Source: VRUE01 sp035693025
Lineage (GTDB): Bacteria > Actinomycetota > Thermoleophilia > Solirubrobacterales > 70-9
Direction of reading: 5' to 3'
Assembly: GCA_035693025.1 (NCBI GenBank)
Contig: DASSHI010000048.1
Location: forward strand, 1 to 56,122
Length of the DNA stretch: 56,122 nucleotides
The notes beneath the pieces were generated by a model, which saw only the letters and a list, made by a program, of their open reading frames with translations, was not told where the DNA came from and ran no database searches. Position numbers and translations under genes: made by a program. Positions 15,938 to 24,806 of this stretch are shown here, piece after piece (within the stretch, counting starts at the first letter, position 1; every line of letters starts with the position of its first letter).

Positions 15938-15961
15938 CATGTGCCGCGTTCGCAGCACATG
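15938..15961 (+). promoter_or_regulatory. Leader hairpin just before the cspA ribosome-binding site
   Basis: CATGTGC and GCACATG pair around a ten-base loop, ending three bases before GGAGG (966-970). The position could tie ribosome access to temperature, as known for some cold-shock leaders, but that is inference. Confidence 0.35.
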
Positions 15962-15977
15962 AAGTGGAGGCAATTGC

Positions 15978-16184
15978 ATGCCAACTGGAACTGTCAAGTG
16001 GTTCAGCGACGACAAGGGCTACGGGTTCATCACGCCCGACGACGGCTCGAAGGACGTCTTCGTCCACCACAGCGCGATCCTGGGTGAGGGCTTCAAGTCC
16101 CTGACCGAGGGATCCAAGGTGAGCTACGAGTCCGAAGAAGGCCCCAAGGGCCCGGCCGCGGCGAGCGTTCAGCAGACCGCCTAG
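15978..16184 (+). CDS. cspA: Cold-shock protein, CspA family
   Basis: A 68-residue cold-shock domain protein that binds single-stranded RNA and acts as an RNA chaperone. RNP1 (KGYGFI) and RNP2 (VFVHHS) are intact in TVKWFSDDKGYGFITPDDG and KDVFVHHSAI. The length equals that of typical Csp proteins. GTGGAGG lies eight bases before ATG 15978. A strong terminator follows. The leader between the divergent peptidase gene and cspA is 188 bp and contains two hairpins. Confidence 0.96.
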   Translation: MPTGTVKWFSDDKGYGFITPDDGSKDVFVHHSAILGEGFKSLTEGSKVSYESEEGPKGPAAASVQQTA

Positions 16185-16208
16185 TCGCACATCGCACCTA
16201 GCTTGACG

Positions 16209-16234
16209 GGGCCCGCCCTACGGCGGGCCCTTTT
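16209..16234 (+). terminator. Rho-independent terminator of cspA
   Basis: GGGCCCGCC and GGCGGGCCC form a perfect 9-bp stem around CTAC, followed by TTTT. It ends 22 bases before the typA start. Confidence 0.9.
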
Positions 16235-16255
16235 CATGCTTCCCACCCCCCGCCC

Positions 16256-18079
<1,824 letters not shown>

Positions 18080-18085
<6 letters not shown>

Positions 18086-18095
18086 GCGCTCAGCC
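18080..18095. other. 16-bp perfect palindrome holding two convergent stop codons
   Basis: GGCTGAGCGCTCAGCC is self-complementary. It contains the TGA of typA (18083-18085) and the TGA of the convergent membrane-protein gene (18090-18092). There is no T-run, so a terminator function is unclear. Confidence 0.5.
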
Positions 18096-18878
18096 CGCGG
18101 GGGCGGGCGGGGGCGGGGGCGGTTCGCTCGCCGACGGCGGCGGAGGCTGGGTGGGAGCGGGCGGCACGGCCGGGTCGAGGACGCCGGCGCCGCCGCCGAG
18201 GTCGAAGAAGATGACGCTGACGGCGAGCGAGTAGATCGGCGCGGTGATCGCGGCGGAGACGATTGCCGCGACGATCGTCGCGCCCGCGCCGATCGGGGCG
18301 GCGATCGCGCCGAGGATGGCGCCGATGACGAGGACGATCAGGAAGGTGACGAAGAGCGTGCCGAAGACCGGCCAGGCTTCGCCGCGGACGAGGCGCCAGC
18401 TGCGACCGAAGGCATCGATCGGGCCGATCCCCTCGACGACGATCGCCGGCGCACCGACCGACCAGAAGGTGAGCAGGATCAGGCCGGGGACGATGATCAG
18501 GATGAAGCCGATCGCCACGCCGATGCCGAAGAGGATCCCGAAGCCGATCAGCGGCAGGATGAAGGGCATCGCCGCGGAGAAGAGGTCGCCGACGGTCTCG
18601 TCGCGACGACCGTCGCGCACGTCGCGCACGAGCTCGACGACGAAGCCCGTGTAGAGCGCCTGACCGGCGACCCGCACCGCAGCGGCGAGCAGGACGAGGA
18701 TGAAGCCGCCGCCCGCCTGCAACAGGCCGGAGATCAGTCCGACGACGGCGAAGACGACGATCGCGCTGCCCAGCAGCGCAGCGACGTTCTGACCGTAGAT
18801 CGAGAAGGTCTCGCTGATTACGTCGCCGACGCCGATCCGCTTGGCGGGCGACGGGGCAGCTGGCTGTGAGGCCTCCAT
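18090..18878 (-). CDS. Multi-pass membrane protein of unknown function
   Basis: A 262-residue membrane protein with about six hydrophobic segments, for example ALLGSAIVVFAVVGLISGLL, FGIGVAIGFILIIVPGLILL and GTLFVTFLIVLVIGAILGAI. Between helices 4 and 5 is the motif GIGPIDAFGRSWRLVRGEAW. That motif recalls the glycerophosphodiester phosphodiesterase-associated membrane domain or DUF975-like proteins. The tail is a run of Pro, Ala and Ser. No catalytic residues are visible. It is convergent with typA and has no evident operon partner. Confidence 0.75.
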   Translation of the reverse strand: MEASQPAAPSPAKRIGVGDVISETFSIYGQNVAALLGSAIVVFAVVGLISGLLQAGGGFILVLLAAAVRVAGQALYTGFVVELVRDVRDGRRDETVGDLFSAAMPFILPLIGFGILFGIGVAIGFILIIVPGLILLTFWSVGAPAIVVEGIGPIDAFGRSWRLVRGEAWPVFGTLFVTFLIVLVIGAILGAIAAPIGAGATIVAAIVSAAITAPIYSLAVSVIFFDLGGGAGVLDPAVPPAPTQPPPPSASEPPPPPPAPAG

Positions 18879-18940
18879 CGCCGCCCACCCTAGACGGGTG
18901 GGCGGCGTGGAGTCAAGCCCGCAGGCCTAGAGCGCTTGCC

Positions 18941-20419
18941 CTAGTGCTTGGTGTGCTTCTTCTGGTGGTGCTTCTTCTTCGGCGCCTTGCCCTTCAGGGT
19001 CAGCGTCGTCTTGGTGATGTTGGTGCCGCTCAGGGTCGCCTTGAGCTTGCCGCCCGACTTGGCGAAGAGCGACTTGCCCGCGCCGTTGAGCGGGACCTTG
19101 ACCGTCGCGGTGGTGCCCGCGTGGACCGAGAATTTGTTCTTCCCGATGGTTACCGTGCGCGAGCGCTTGTGGTTCCGCATGTGGTGTTTCTTCTTTTTCG
19201 GCTTGATCACCTGACGCGCGGTCAGCTTCAGGTTGCCCGTGCAGTCGCCGGGACCGGGGCAGGTCAGCTGCAGCAGCACCTTGCCGCCCTTGACCTTTGC
19301 CGTTTTCGCGGATTTCGCCGTGCTGACCGGCGGCGGAGGCTGGACCTCCTTGGTCATCTTCGCGCTGATGCTGGTGATCGACTGACCCGCCGTGGCCGCG
19401 ATCGATTCGGCGGCTTCGAACGAGAACTTGTCGTTCCAGTACTGGCGCAGGTAGTCCATCACCGGGAAATCGGTGCGCTTCCAGTGTTCTTTTTCGTATT
19501 CGGATTCCTTGAGGAAGAAGTATTCCGGCTGGAATTCGACCTTGTAGGAGTCGGCCGGCAGTGCCGGGATCGAGTAGTTGCCTTCCTTGTCGGTCTGGGC
19601 GCAGAGATGCGTCGTGGTGGCCCCCCAGGCGCAGACGTAGATGCCCTGGATGCCGCCGCCCGAAACCGCGTCGGTGGTCTGGCCACTGATCGTCGCCCCA
19701 GGCTGCATCGAGGCGTTGATGTTGGTCGTCGTGCCACTTTCGGTGACCGAGACGCCGTCGGCTTCTTCGCGGTGCAGCTTGCCGTTGTAGTACTGCGTCA
19801 CGAAGTTCGGCCCTTCGAGTTCCGATTTTTCAAGCGATTCGTTGTATTTGAATCGCGAATAGAATTCGACCGTGTATTCGCCGGGGATGAGGAAGCTGAG
19901 CGTGTAGGTGCCGTCCGGGTTGGTCTCGGTGCAGCTGCCGTCGAAGGTTTCGCCCTTGCCTCTGGCGCAGACTTCGAGCCCGCCGATGCCCGAGCCGTTG
20001 CTGGCGTCGGTGGCGGTGCCGGTGATCTTGCCGTAGCGTTCGACGAGCGCGGCATTGACGTTTTCTTCGGTTTCGCCTTCTTCGACTTCGACCACGTCGG
20101 CTTCGGCGAAGTTCGCTTTCGCTTCGAACCACTGGGTGACGTAGCCGCTGCCACCCTCGAATTCGACTTTGTATTCGCCTTCCGCGAGTCCGATCTCGTA
20201 TTCGCCATTGAATTCGGTCGAGTCGCAGCTCACGGTAAAGCCCGTAGTCGCGTCATGGGCGCAGACCTCGATGTCGAACAGAGGTTCACCGGTCGACGCG
20301 TTGGTTACCTGGCCGGAGATGAACCCCGGTTCGGCGGCCGAAGCGGCCGCCGGCAAAGCCAGGATGGAGCACAGCCCGACCGCTATGGCCAGGAGGGTGC
20401 CCAAGCGATGCTTTGACAT
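18941..20419 (-). CDS. Secreted protein with three carboxypeptidase-regulatory-like beta domains
   Basis: A 492-residue exported protein. The signal peptide is MSKHRLGTLLAIAVGLCSIL up to AASAA. Three repeats follow with the form GxIxGxVTxAxxGxPL, each with a cysteine pair: IEVCAHDATTGFTVSC, LEVCARGKGETFDGSC and IYVCAWGATTTHLC. A linker with PPPPVS leads to a C-terminal beta domain (LTCPGPGDCTGNLKL), interrupted by KPKKKKHHMRNHKRSR and ending in KKKHHQKKHTKH. The basic tail could bind wall polymers, which is inference. Nearly every glutamate read is GAA. A promoter with TTGACA and operator-like half-sites lies upstream. Confidence 0.85.
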   Translation of the reverse strand: MSKHRLGTLLAIAVGLCSILALPAAASAAEPGFISGQVTNASTGEPLFDIEVCAHDATTGFTVSCDSTEFNGEYEIGLAEGEYKVEFEGGSGYVTQWFEAKANFAEADVVEVEEGETEENVNAALVERYGKITGTATDASNGSGIGGLEVCARGKGETFDGSCTETNPDGTYTLSFLIPGEYTVEFYSRFKYNESLEKSELEGPNFVTQYYNGKLHREEADGVSVTESGTTTNINASMQPGATISGQTTDAVSGGGIQGIYVCAWGATTTHLCAQTDKEGNYSIPALPADSYKVEFQPEYFFLKESEYEKEHWKRTDFPVMDYLRQYWNDKFSFEAAESIAATAGQSITSISAKMTKEVQPPPPVSTAKSAKTAKVKGGKVLLQLTCPGPGDCTGNLKLTARQVIKPKKKKHHMRNHKRSRTVTIGKNKFSVHAGTTATVKVPLNGAGKSLFAKSGGKLKATLSGTNITKTTLTLKGKAPKKKHHQKKHTKH

Positions 20420-20472
20420 GTAAAAGCGTCCTCTCTCATATTGTTTTCTCGGGACTAGCGGCGGGAAGCTTG

Positions 20473-20495
20473 GACACCGTGTCGGACAGTGTCAA
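20473..20495 (-). promoter_or_regulatory. -35 box and operator-like GACAC/GTGTC half-sites
   Basis: On the minus strand TTGACA (20495-20490) is a perfect -35 hexamer. The perfect 11-bp palindrome GACACCGTGTC (20473-20483) and the overlapping GACAGTGTC (20485-20493) lie downstream of or across it, where a repressor would block RNA polymerase. The TetR-type gene next door is a possible regulator. Confidence 0.4.
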
Positions 20496-20531
20496 GGTTT
20501 CATATACGTTTAGACAATTATCGTTTCCAGT

Positions 20532-20562
20532 GATGCACACGTCTGGGCTTACAGAGTGCATC
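20532..20562. promoter_or_regulatory. Inverted repeat downstream of the TetR-type gene
   Basis: GATGCAC and GTGCATC are separated by 17 bases in an AT-richer gap (20420-20594). It may be a 3' hairpin for the regulator transcript or a protein-binding site. No T-run follows. Confidence 0.25.
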
Positions 20563-20594
20563 CCTGTGTACGTAATATTGGGTTAGATCGTTAC

Positions 20595-21569
20595 TTATTC
20601 AGTGCTCAGCTTCTCGGCAGCCGCTTCGCCGCGCGGTGAGAGCCGCCATGAGTTCGGCCGACCCGCGCCGCCGCATTGCTTGGCCAGCAGACCGGCTGCG
20701 TTCAGCCGCGAGAGCATCGCCGAGACTTGGCCGCCGTGCGCCACGCCGATCCCGACTGCCACCGCTTTGTTGCTGGCGCCAGGATGCGCGGCAAGATAGC
20801 GCATGCATGAGCGCAACCGGTGGGCGCTTCTGTGGCGCAGCATGTCGGGAACCTCGACCTCGAGATGCCGCGACTCGAGGCAGCTGCGCTCGAGCAGCAG
20901 CCGAGCGCGCTCGTCGCCCTGCCTGGCGGCCTCGCAGGCGGCGCCCGGCCCGAGGTAGGGCGCAACGACGACTTCCGCCAGCAGGCCGAGCATTGGCACG
21001 AACGGGGGCGCCTCTCCAGCCAAGAGCCGTTTACGCAGCATGCCCAGGACCGTCGCTACCATCGCTTCGCTCGTCGCGGCGGGTGGCTGCCGCTCGAGGG
21101 AGAGCCGCTGACGGGCAGCCTCGTCCACGACCCGCGCGAGGCCGGCAAGCGCCTCGGCTCGCGACTCGTACCCGGACGTGGGGCTGGTCATGGTCTCCAG
21201 CAGGCAGGCGCGGGCGTAGATCGGCTCCGCGTCGAGGAAGACCAGCAACGCTTCAAGGCCGGCGAGCACGCCGGAGCCCCAATCGGGCTCCGATTCGAAC
21301 GCCTCGACCACGCGTACCGCACCACGCTCGAGCGTGTGCTGGACCATCGCCGAGAAGCACGACTCGAGGTCGCCGAACTGGTCGGTCAGGACCGCACGTG
21401 AGACGCCCGCGCGCCGTAGCACCCGGGTCGCGCTGACCCCTCGCAGGCCACGGTCGACCGCAACCTCCGCAACCGCCTCGAAGAGACGGGCGCGCTGACT
21501 TTCGAGGACCGTCTCGCGTTGATCCTCGACCTTGACCGGCCCCTGAGTCGAAATCTGCGTCTCTTCCAT
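20595..21569 (-). CDS. TetR-family regulator with an extra C-terminal winged helix
   Basis: A 324-residue regulator, longer than the usual TetR length of about 200. The N-terminal helix-turn-helix is LRGVSATRVLRRAGVSRAVL, then TDQFGDLESCFSAMV, a standard TetR domain. A helical ligand domain spans about residues 90-230. After MLRHRSAHRLRSCMRYLAAH a second DNA-binding fold appears: NKAVAVGIGVAHGGQVSAML, then SRLNAAGLLAKQ and a basic wing. Two DNA-binding domains in one chain are unusual. It is encoded next to the acyl-CoA dehydrogenase, which has a TetR-like operator upstream, so it is a candidate regulator of that gene. Confidence 0.82.
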   Translation of the reverse strand: MEETQISTQGPVKVEDQRETVLESQRARLFEAVAEVAVDRGLRGVSATRVLRRAGVSRAVLTDQFGDLESCFSAMVQHTLERGAVRVVEAFESEPDWGSGVLAGLEALLVFLDAEPIYARACLLETMTSPTSGYESRAEALAGLARVVDEAARQRLSLERQPPAATSEAMVATVLGMLRKRLLAGEAPPFVPMLGLLAEVVVAPYLGPGAACEAARQGDERARLLLERSCLESRHLEVEVPDMLRHRSAHRLRSCMRYLAAHPGASNKAVAVGIGVAHGGQVSAMLSRLNAAGLLAKQCGGAGRPNSWRLSPRGEAAAEKLSTE

Positions 21570-21795
21570 CTGCCCTGGGACGGCTCCCGCTGCTCGGCCT
21601 GTCCAACCGGCAGGCGCGTTCTGTGTTCAGACCGTGCTGGTTCCTCTAAACGGCGTAGAGCGGTTTATCAGATTTTTTGGTTGAGAGACCTGCACCAATC
21701 GAGGGCTGGCCGCGGAGAGAACGACGCCGCCCAGTCCGAGCGACGTCGTTTAGTGCTTCTCTCAGCGGTACGCGAAGGCGCGGCCCTCAGTTGAA

Positions 21796-23028
21796 TCAGA
21801 CGGTCGCCGCGGCCTGCTCGGACTGGCTGTCTTCGGCCGCTTTTGCCTTGGCCGCTTCGGCCTCGGGGGTGGGCTCGTCGACGTTGCGCGGCAGCAGCAC
21901 TTCTTTGGCGATCACGAGGCGCTGGATCTGGCTGGTGCCCTCGTAGAGCTGCATGATCTTGGCGTCGCGCATCAGTTTCTCGACCGGGTACTCCTTGATG
22001 AAGCCGTAGCCGCCGTAGACCTGGACGGCGTCCACGGTGATCTCCATCGCCGAATCGGCGGCGAAGCGCTTGGCCATCGACGAGACGCGGCTGTTGCGCT
22101 GCCCCTGATCGAGCATGACCGCCGAGTTCCAGACCAGCAGGCGGCCGGCCTCGACCTTGGTCGCCATGTCGGCGATCATGAACTGGATCGCCTGGTGCAT
22201 CGCGATCGGCACGCCGAACTGAACCCTTTCTTTGGAATAGTCGGTGGCGAACTCGAGGGCGGCGCGGCCGATGCCGACGGCCATGGCCGAGACGCCCGGC
22301 CGGGTGCGGTCGAGGGTCATCATCGCCAGTTTGAAGCCCTTGTTTTCCTCGCCGAGCAGGTTCTCGGCCGGGATCTCGACTTCGTCGAAGGAGATGGTCG
22401 CGGTGTTGGACGCCCGCTGGCCCATCTTGTCCTCCTTCTTGTCGACGGTGACCCCGGGGAGGTCGGCGTCGACGACGAAGGCGCTGATGCCGCGGTGACC
22501 GGCCTCGGGGTCGGTCTTCGCGTAGACGGTGAAGTAGTCGGCGTAGGAGCCGTTGGTGATGAAGCACTTGGAGCCGCTGATGACGTACTTGTCGCCCTTC
22601 TTCACGGCGCGGGTCTTCATCCCGGAGACGTCGGAGCCGGCGTCGGGCTCGGTCAGGCAGAAGGAGGCAAGCTTCTTGTCTTCGGTCAGCATGCCGAGGT
22701 ACTTCTTCTTCGTCTCCTCAGAGCCGCCGAGCGAGATCGGCGCCGAGGCGAGGCCGTTGGCCATCAACGAGGTGGCGATGCCGGAGCAACCCCAGCCGAG
22801 CTCTTCCTCGATCAGGCAGCCGGAGAGGTAGTCGAGGCCGGGGCCGCCGTAGGCCTCGGCGATGTGAGTGTTCATCAGGCCCACGTCCCAGGCCTTGTCG
22901 ATGATCTCCTGCGGCCAGGTGCCCTCTTTGTCGTACTCCCAGGCGACCTTGCGGATCTCTTTCTCCGCGAAGTTGTGCGCCAGCTCGCGCAGGTCTTTCT
23001 GCTCGTCGGTCAGGGTGAAGTCAACCAC
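21796..23028 (-). CDS. Acyl-CoA dehydrogenase
   Basis: A 410-residue FAD enzyme for the first step of beta-oxidation or a branched acyl-CoA pathway. Signature 1 is SFCLTEPDAGSDVSGMKT, and signature 2 lies near QVYGGYGFIKEYPVEKLMRD. The catalytic base is the Glu of IMQLYEGTSQIQRLVIAK. A short Ala/Glu tail ends the protein. The start is GTG 23028 with AAAGGAGC upstream. A perfect 7+7 palindrome (23068-23083) lies 40 bp before the start and matches one upstream of the aldehyde dehydrogenase at 46942. The chain-length preference cannot be told. Confidence 0.93.
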   Translation of the reverse strand: MVDFTLTDEQKDLRELAHNFAEKEIRKVAWEYDKEGTWPQEIIDKAWDVGLMNTHIAEAYGGPGLDYLSGCLIEEELGWGCSGIATSLMANGLASAPISLGGSEETKKKYLGMLTEDKKLASFCLTEPDAGSDVSGMKTRAVKKGDKYVISGSKCFITNGSYADYFTVYAKTDPEAGHRGISAFVVDADLPGVTVDKKEDKMGQRASNTATISFDEVEIPAENLLGEENKGFKLAMMTLDRTRPGVSAMAVGIGRAALEFATDYSKERVQFGVPIAMHQAIQFMIADMATKVEAGRLLVWNSAVMLDQGQRNSRVSSMAKRFAADSAMEITVDAVQVYGGYGFIKEYPVEKLMRDAKIMQLYEGTSQIQRLVIAKEVLLPRNVDEPTPEAEAAKAKAAEDSQSEQAAATV

Positions 23029-23067
23029 TGCAGCGTGCTCCTTTATCTCGGGTGGGAGTCGGGCCGA

Positions 23068-23083
23068 TTGACTGGTCAGTCAA
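23068..23083 (-). promoter_or_regulatory. TetR-like operator upstream of acyl-CoA dehydrogenase
   Basis: Read in the gene direction the site is TTGACTGACCAGTCAA: perfect 7-bp arms around AC. It differs from the site at 46905-46920 only by a paired change at positions 4 and 13. It overlaps the likely promoter. Confidence 0.65.
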
Positions 23084-23118
23084 CCAGCCGCAAAGGGTAG
23101 CGCAGGCCGTCCCGGGAG

Positions 23119-23165
23119 GCGCCGTAGAGCTTTGAACCGCTATTCGAACCTAACCTCTACGGCGC
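23119..23165 (+). repeat. 47-nt palindromic element, copy 4
   Basis: The head is GCGCCGTAGAGC, the loop CTATT and the tail CCTCTACGGCGC. The right inner arm is diverged (CGAACCTAA). It is intergenic, between the divergent acyl-CoA dehydrogenase gene and the gene at 23188. Confidence 0.9.
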
Positions 23166-23175
23166 GCCGCGGGGG

Positions 23176-23181
23176 TAGGCT
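23176..23181 (+). promoter_or_regulatory. Candidate -10 box for a leaderless gene
   Basis: TAGGCT lies six bases before the ATG at 23188, and no Shine-Dalgarno sequence is present. Confidence 0.4.
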
Positions 23182-23187
23182 GGATGC

Positions 23188-23637
23188 ATGGGCTTTAACG
23201 AGGTGGAGGCAGGGCATGTGCTGGCATTGATCACTCTTATTGCGGTGCCGATCGCGCTCGTCGTCTTCGCCCGCAGCTGGGGGCTGTGGCAGAGCGTCGG
23301 CAAGGGGCCGTTTGCGATCGAGCAGGAGATCCCGCCGCCGAGCAGCATCTCCCAGCCCGACCCGCCCGTCGACCGCCGCCTGCAGGAGACGGAGGCCCGG
23401 CAGATGATCGAGGCGAAGTCCTACCGGCGCCAGCGGCGTGGCGAGGCGCCGCTCGACGTCGAGGCCGAGGTGGCGACACTGCTCGCCGCGCCGGGCGCTG
23501 CCGGCCCCGGGATCGACGAGAAGCTGCGCGAAGAGGTGCGGCAGCTGGTCGTCGCCCGCAACGAACGGCGCATGCGCCGCGGCGAGCCGCCGCTCGACGT
23601 CGAAGCCGAGGTGGAGCGCCAGCTCGCGGATTTGTAG
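23188..23637 (+). CDS. Single-helix membrane protein with two tandem basic repeats
   Basis: A 149-residue protein. One transmembrane helix near the N-terminus (VLALITLIAVPIALVVFARS) is followed by a Pro-rich linker. Two copies of a motif then appear, YRRQRRGEAPLDVEAEVATL and NERRMRRGEPPLDVEAEVER, about 55 residues apart. The repeat could bind nucleic acid or act as a scaffold, and no known family is recognised. It is followed closely by two more genes and probably forms an operon through Bcp. A TAGGCT box suggests a leaderless transcript. Confidence 0.75.
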   Translation: MGFNEVEAGHVLALITLIAVPIALVVFARSWGLWQSVGKGPFAIEQEIPPPSSISQPDPPVDRRLQETEARQMIEAKSYRRQRRGEAPLDVEAEVATLLAAPGAAGPGIDEKLREEVRQLVVARNERRMRRGEPPLDVEAEVERQLADL

Positions 23638-23648
23638 GATCGAGGTGC

Positions 23649-23984
23649 ATGGCCGCGGACCGCGACAACCTCTACGAGGTCGAGGAGCTGCTCAACCAGC
23701 CCGGGACCTACTTCAACCCGCAGACCGAGGTGCTGGTCGTCGTCGACGACTCGACCTCGCTCGACCAGGAGGTCTTCAACCTCGAGGACTACGAGGGCTC
23801 GGACTGGGTGCGGATATCGGATGACGTGCCGGTCGACGAGGATCGCCGCGACGAGGCGCTGGAGCGCTTCCAGACCCACTACCACCCGGGCTCGATCGGC
23901 TCGGTCTCCACGACCGCGCTCGAACAGGGCGACGACGAGCTCGACGCGGACGAGGACGGCCAGGACCCCGGCCGGGAGGACTGA
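23649..23984 (+). CDS. Acidic hypothetical protein
   Basis: A 111-residue very acidic protein, MAADRDNLYEVEELLNQPGT, then YFNPQTEVLVVVDDSTSLDQ, ending in ELDADEDGQDPGRED. No cysteine, membrane segment or catalytic motif is seen. It may be a small structural or regulatory protein. The gene starts 11 bases after the previous stop and ends one base before the GTG of the Bcp gene, so the three are likely cotranscribed. It is probably real because of its frame, spacing and codon use. Confidence 0.65.
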   Translation: MAADRDNLYEVEELLNQPGTYFNPQTEVLVVVDDSTSLDQEVFNLEDYEGSDWVRISDDVPVDEDRRDEALERFQTHYHPGSIGSVSTTALEQGDDELDADEDGQDPGRED

Positions 23985-23985
23985 G

Positions 23986-24456
23986 GTGGTCGAAGCCGGC
24001 CAGGACGCCCCCGACTTCACCCTGCCCGACCAGGACGGCGAGGACTTCACGCTCTCCGAGCTGCGCGGCGAGACGGTCGTCCTCTACTTCTATCCTCGCG
24101 CCGACACTCCCGGCTGCACCACGCAGGCCTGCGGAGTGCGCGACCACGGCGCCGACTACGCCAAGGCCGGCGCGCGGGTGATCGGCGTCTCCCCCGACGA
24201 GGTCTCCGCGGTGAAGAAGTTCGCCGGCAAATTCGACCTCGACTTCACCCTGCTGGCCGACGCCGCTCATGCCGTCGCCGAGGCCTACGGTGCCTGGGGC
24301 GAGAAGTCGATGTACGGCAAGAAGTACATGGGCGTGCAGCGGGCGACCTTCCTGATCGGCCCCGACGGCAAGGTCGCCAAGGTCTTCCCGAAGGTCTCGC
24401 CGAAAACCCACGACGCGGTCGTGCTCGAGGCCCTGGCAGCGCTCTCCGACGCCTGA
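23986..24456 (+). CDS. bcp: Thioredoxin-dependent peroxiredoxin, Bcp family
   Basis: A 156-residue peroxiredoxin that reduces hydrogen peroxide and organic peroxides. The peroxidatic cysteine lies in DTPGCTTQACGVRDH and the resolving cysteine five residues later, the Bcp pattern. Further family blocks are FTLPDQDGEDFTLSELRGE, VIGVSPDEVSAVKKFAGKF and GVQRATFLIGPDGKVAKVF. The start is GTG 23986, immediately after the preceding stop. It is cytosolic with no signal. The operon with two unknown genes suggests an oxidative-stress link for them, which is inference. Confidence 0.93.
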   Translation: MVEAGQDAPDFTLPDQDGEDFTLSELRGETVVLYFYPRADTPGCTTQACGVRDHGADYAKAGARVIGVSPDEVSAVKKFAGKFDLDFTLLADAAHAVAEAYGAWGEKSMYGKKYMGVQRATFLIGPDGKVAKVFPKVSPKTHDAVVLEALAALSDA

Positions 24457-24492
24457 GCCCCCCGGGGGGGAAGGCCTTCGGTACGCCGAGGG

Positions 24493-24795
24493 TTGCATTG
24501 GAAGCTTCAAAGCATTAAGTTCGGCCGTAATTGTGGAGGCTTCCGTCTGACGCCACGACAGCGATTCTCGGCCAACCTGCGCAAGGCGCGGAGGGCCAGT
24601 GGCGTCAGCCAGCAGGAGCTGGGGGACCGCTGCGACCTGCACCGCACCGAGATCTCGTTGCTGGAGCGCGGCGGCCGCGAGCCGCGGCTGGGGACGATCG
24701 TCAAGCTCGCCAGCGCACTCGGAGTCACTCCCGAAAGCCTCTGCGTCGGGATGCGCTGGGACGTCAAAGCGCAGTCCTACAAGTACAAGGGGTAA
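24493..24795 (+). CDS. XRE-family helix-turn-helix regulator
   Basis: Up to 100 residues, nearly all a Cro/C1-type domain: FSANLRKARRASGVSQQELG, then DRCDLHRTEISLLERGGREP and LGTIVKLASALGVTPESLC. It should bind DNA as a dimer, with its target unknown. The start is uncertain. TTG 24493 is the first possible start, but a GGAGG at 24535-24539 would suit a start close to LTPRQRF, where only a CTG is available. No toxin gene is adjacent, so it is not an obvious antitoxin. Confidence 0.78.
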   Translation: MHWKLQSIKFGRNCGGFRLTPRQRFSANLRKARRASGVSQQELGDRCDLHRTEISLLERGGREPRLGTIVKLASALGVTPESLCVGMRWDVKAQSYKYKG

Positions 24796-24806
24796 GCAGG
24801 AGGGGG

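Noticed and set aside
21650..21672. CGGCGTAGAGCGGTTTA resembling a palindromic element
   Set aside because: It shares only a 7-8 base core and lacks the arms and loop, so it is probably chance.
24458..24479. CCCCCCGGGGGG and GAAGGCCTTC after bcp as a terminator
   Set aside because: The first palindrome has no loop and neither is followed by a T-run.
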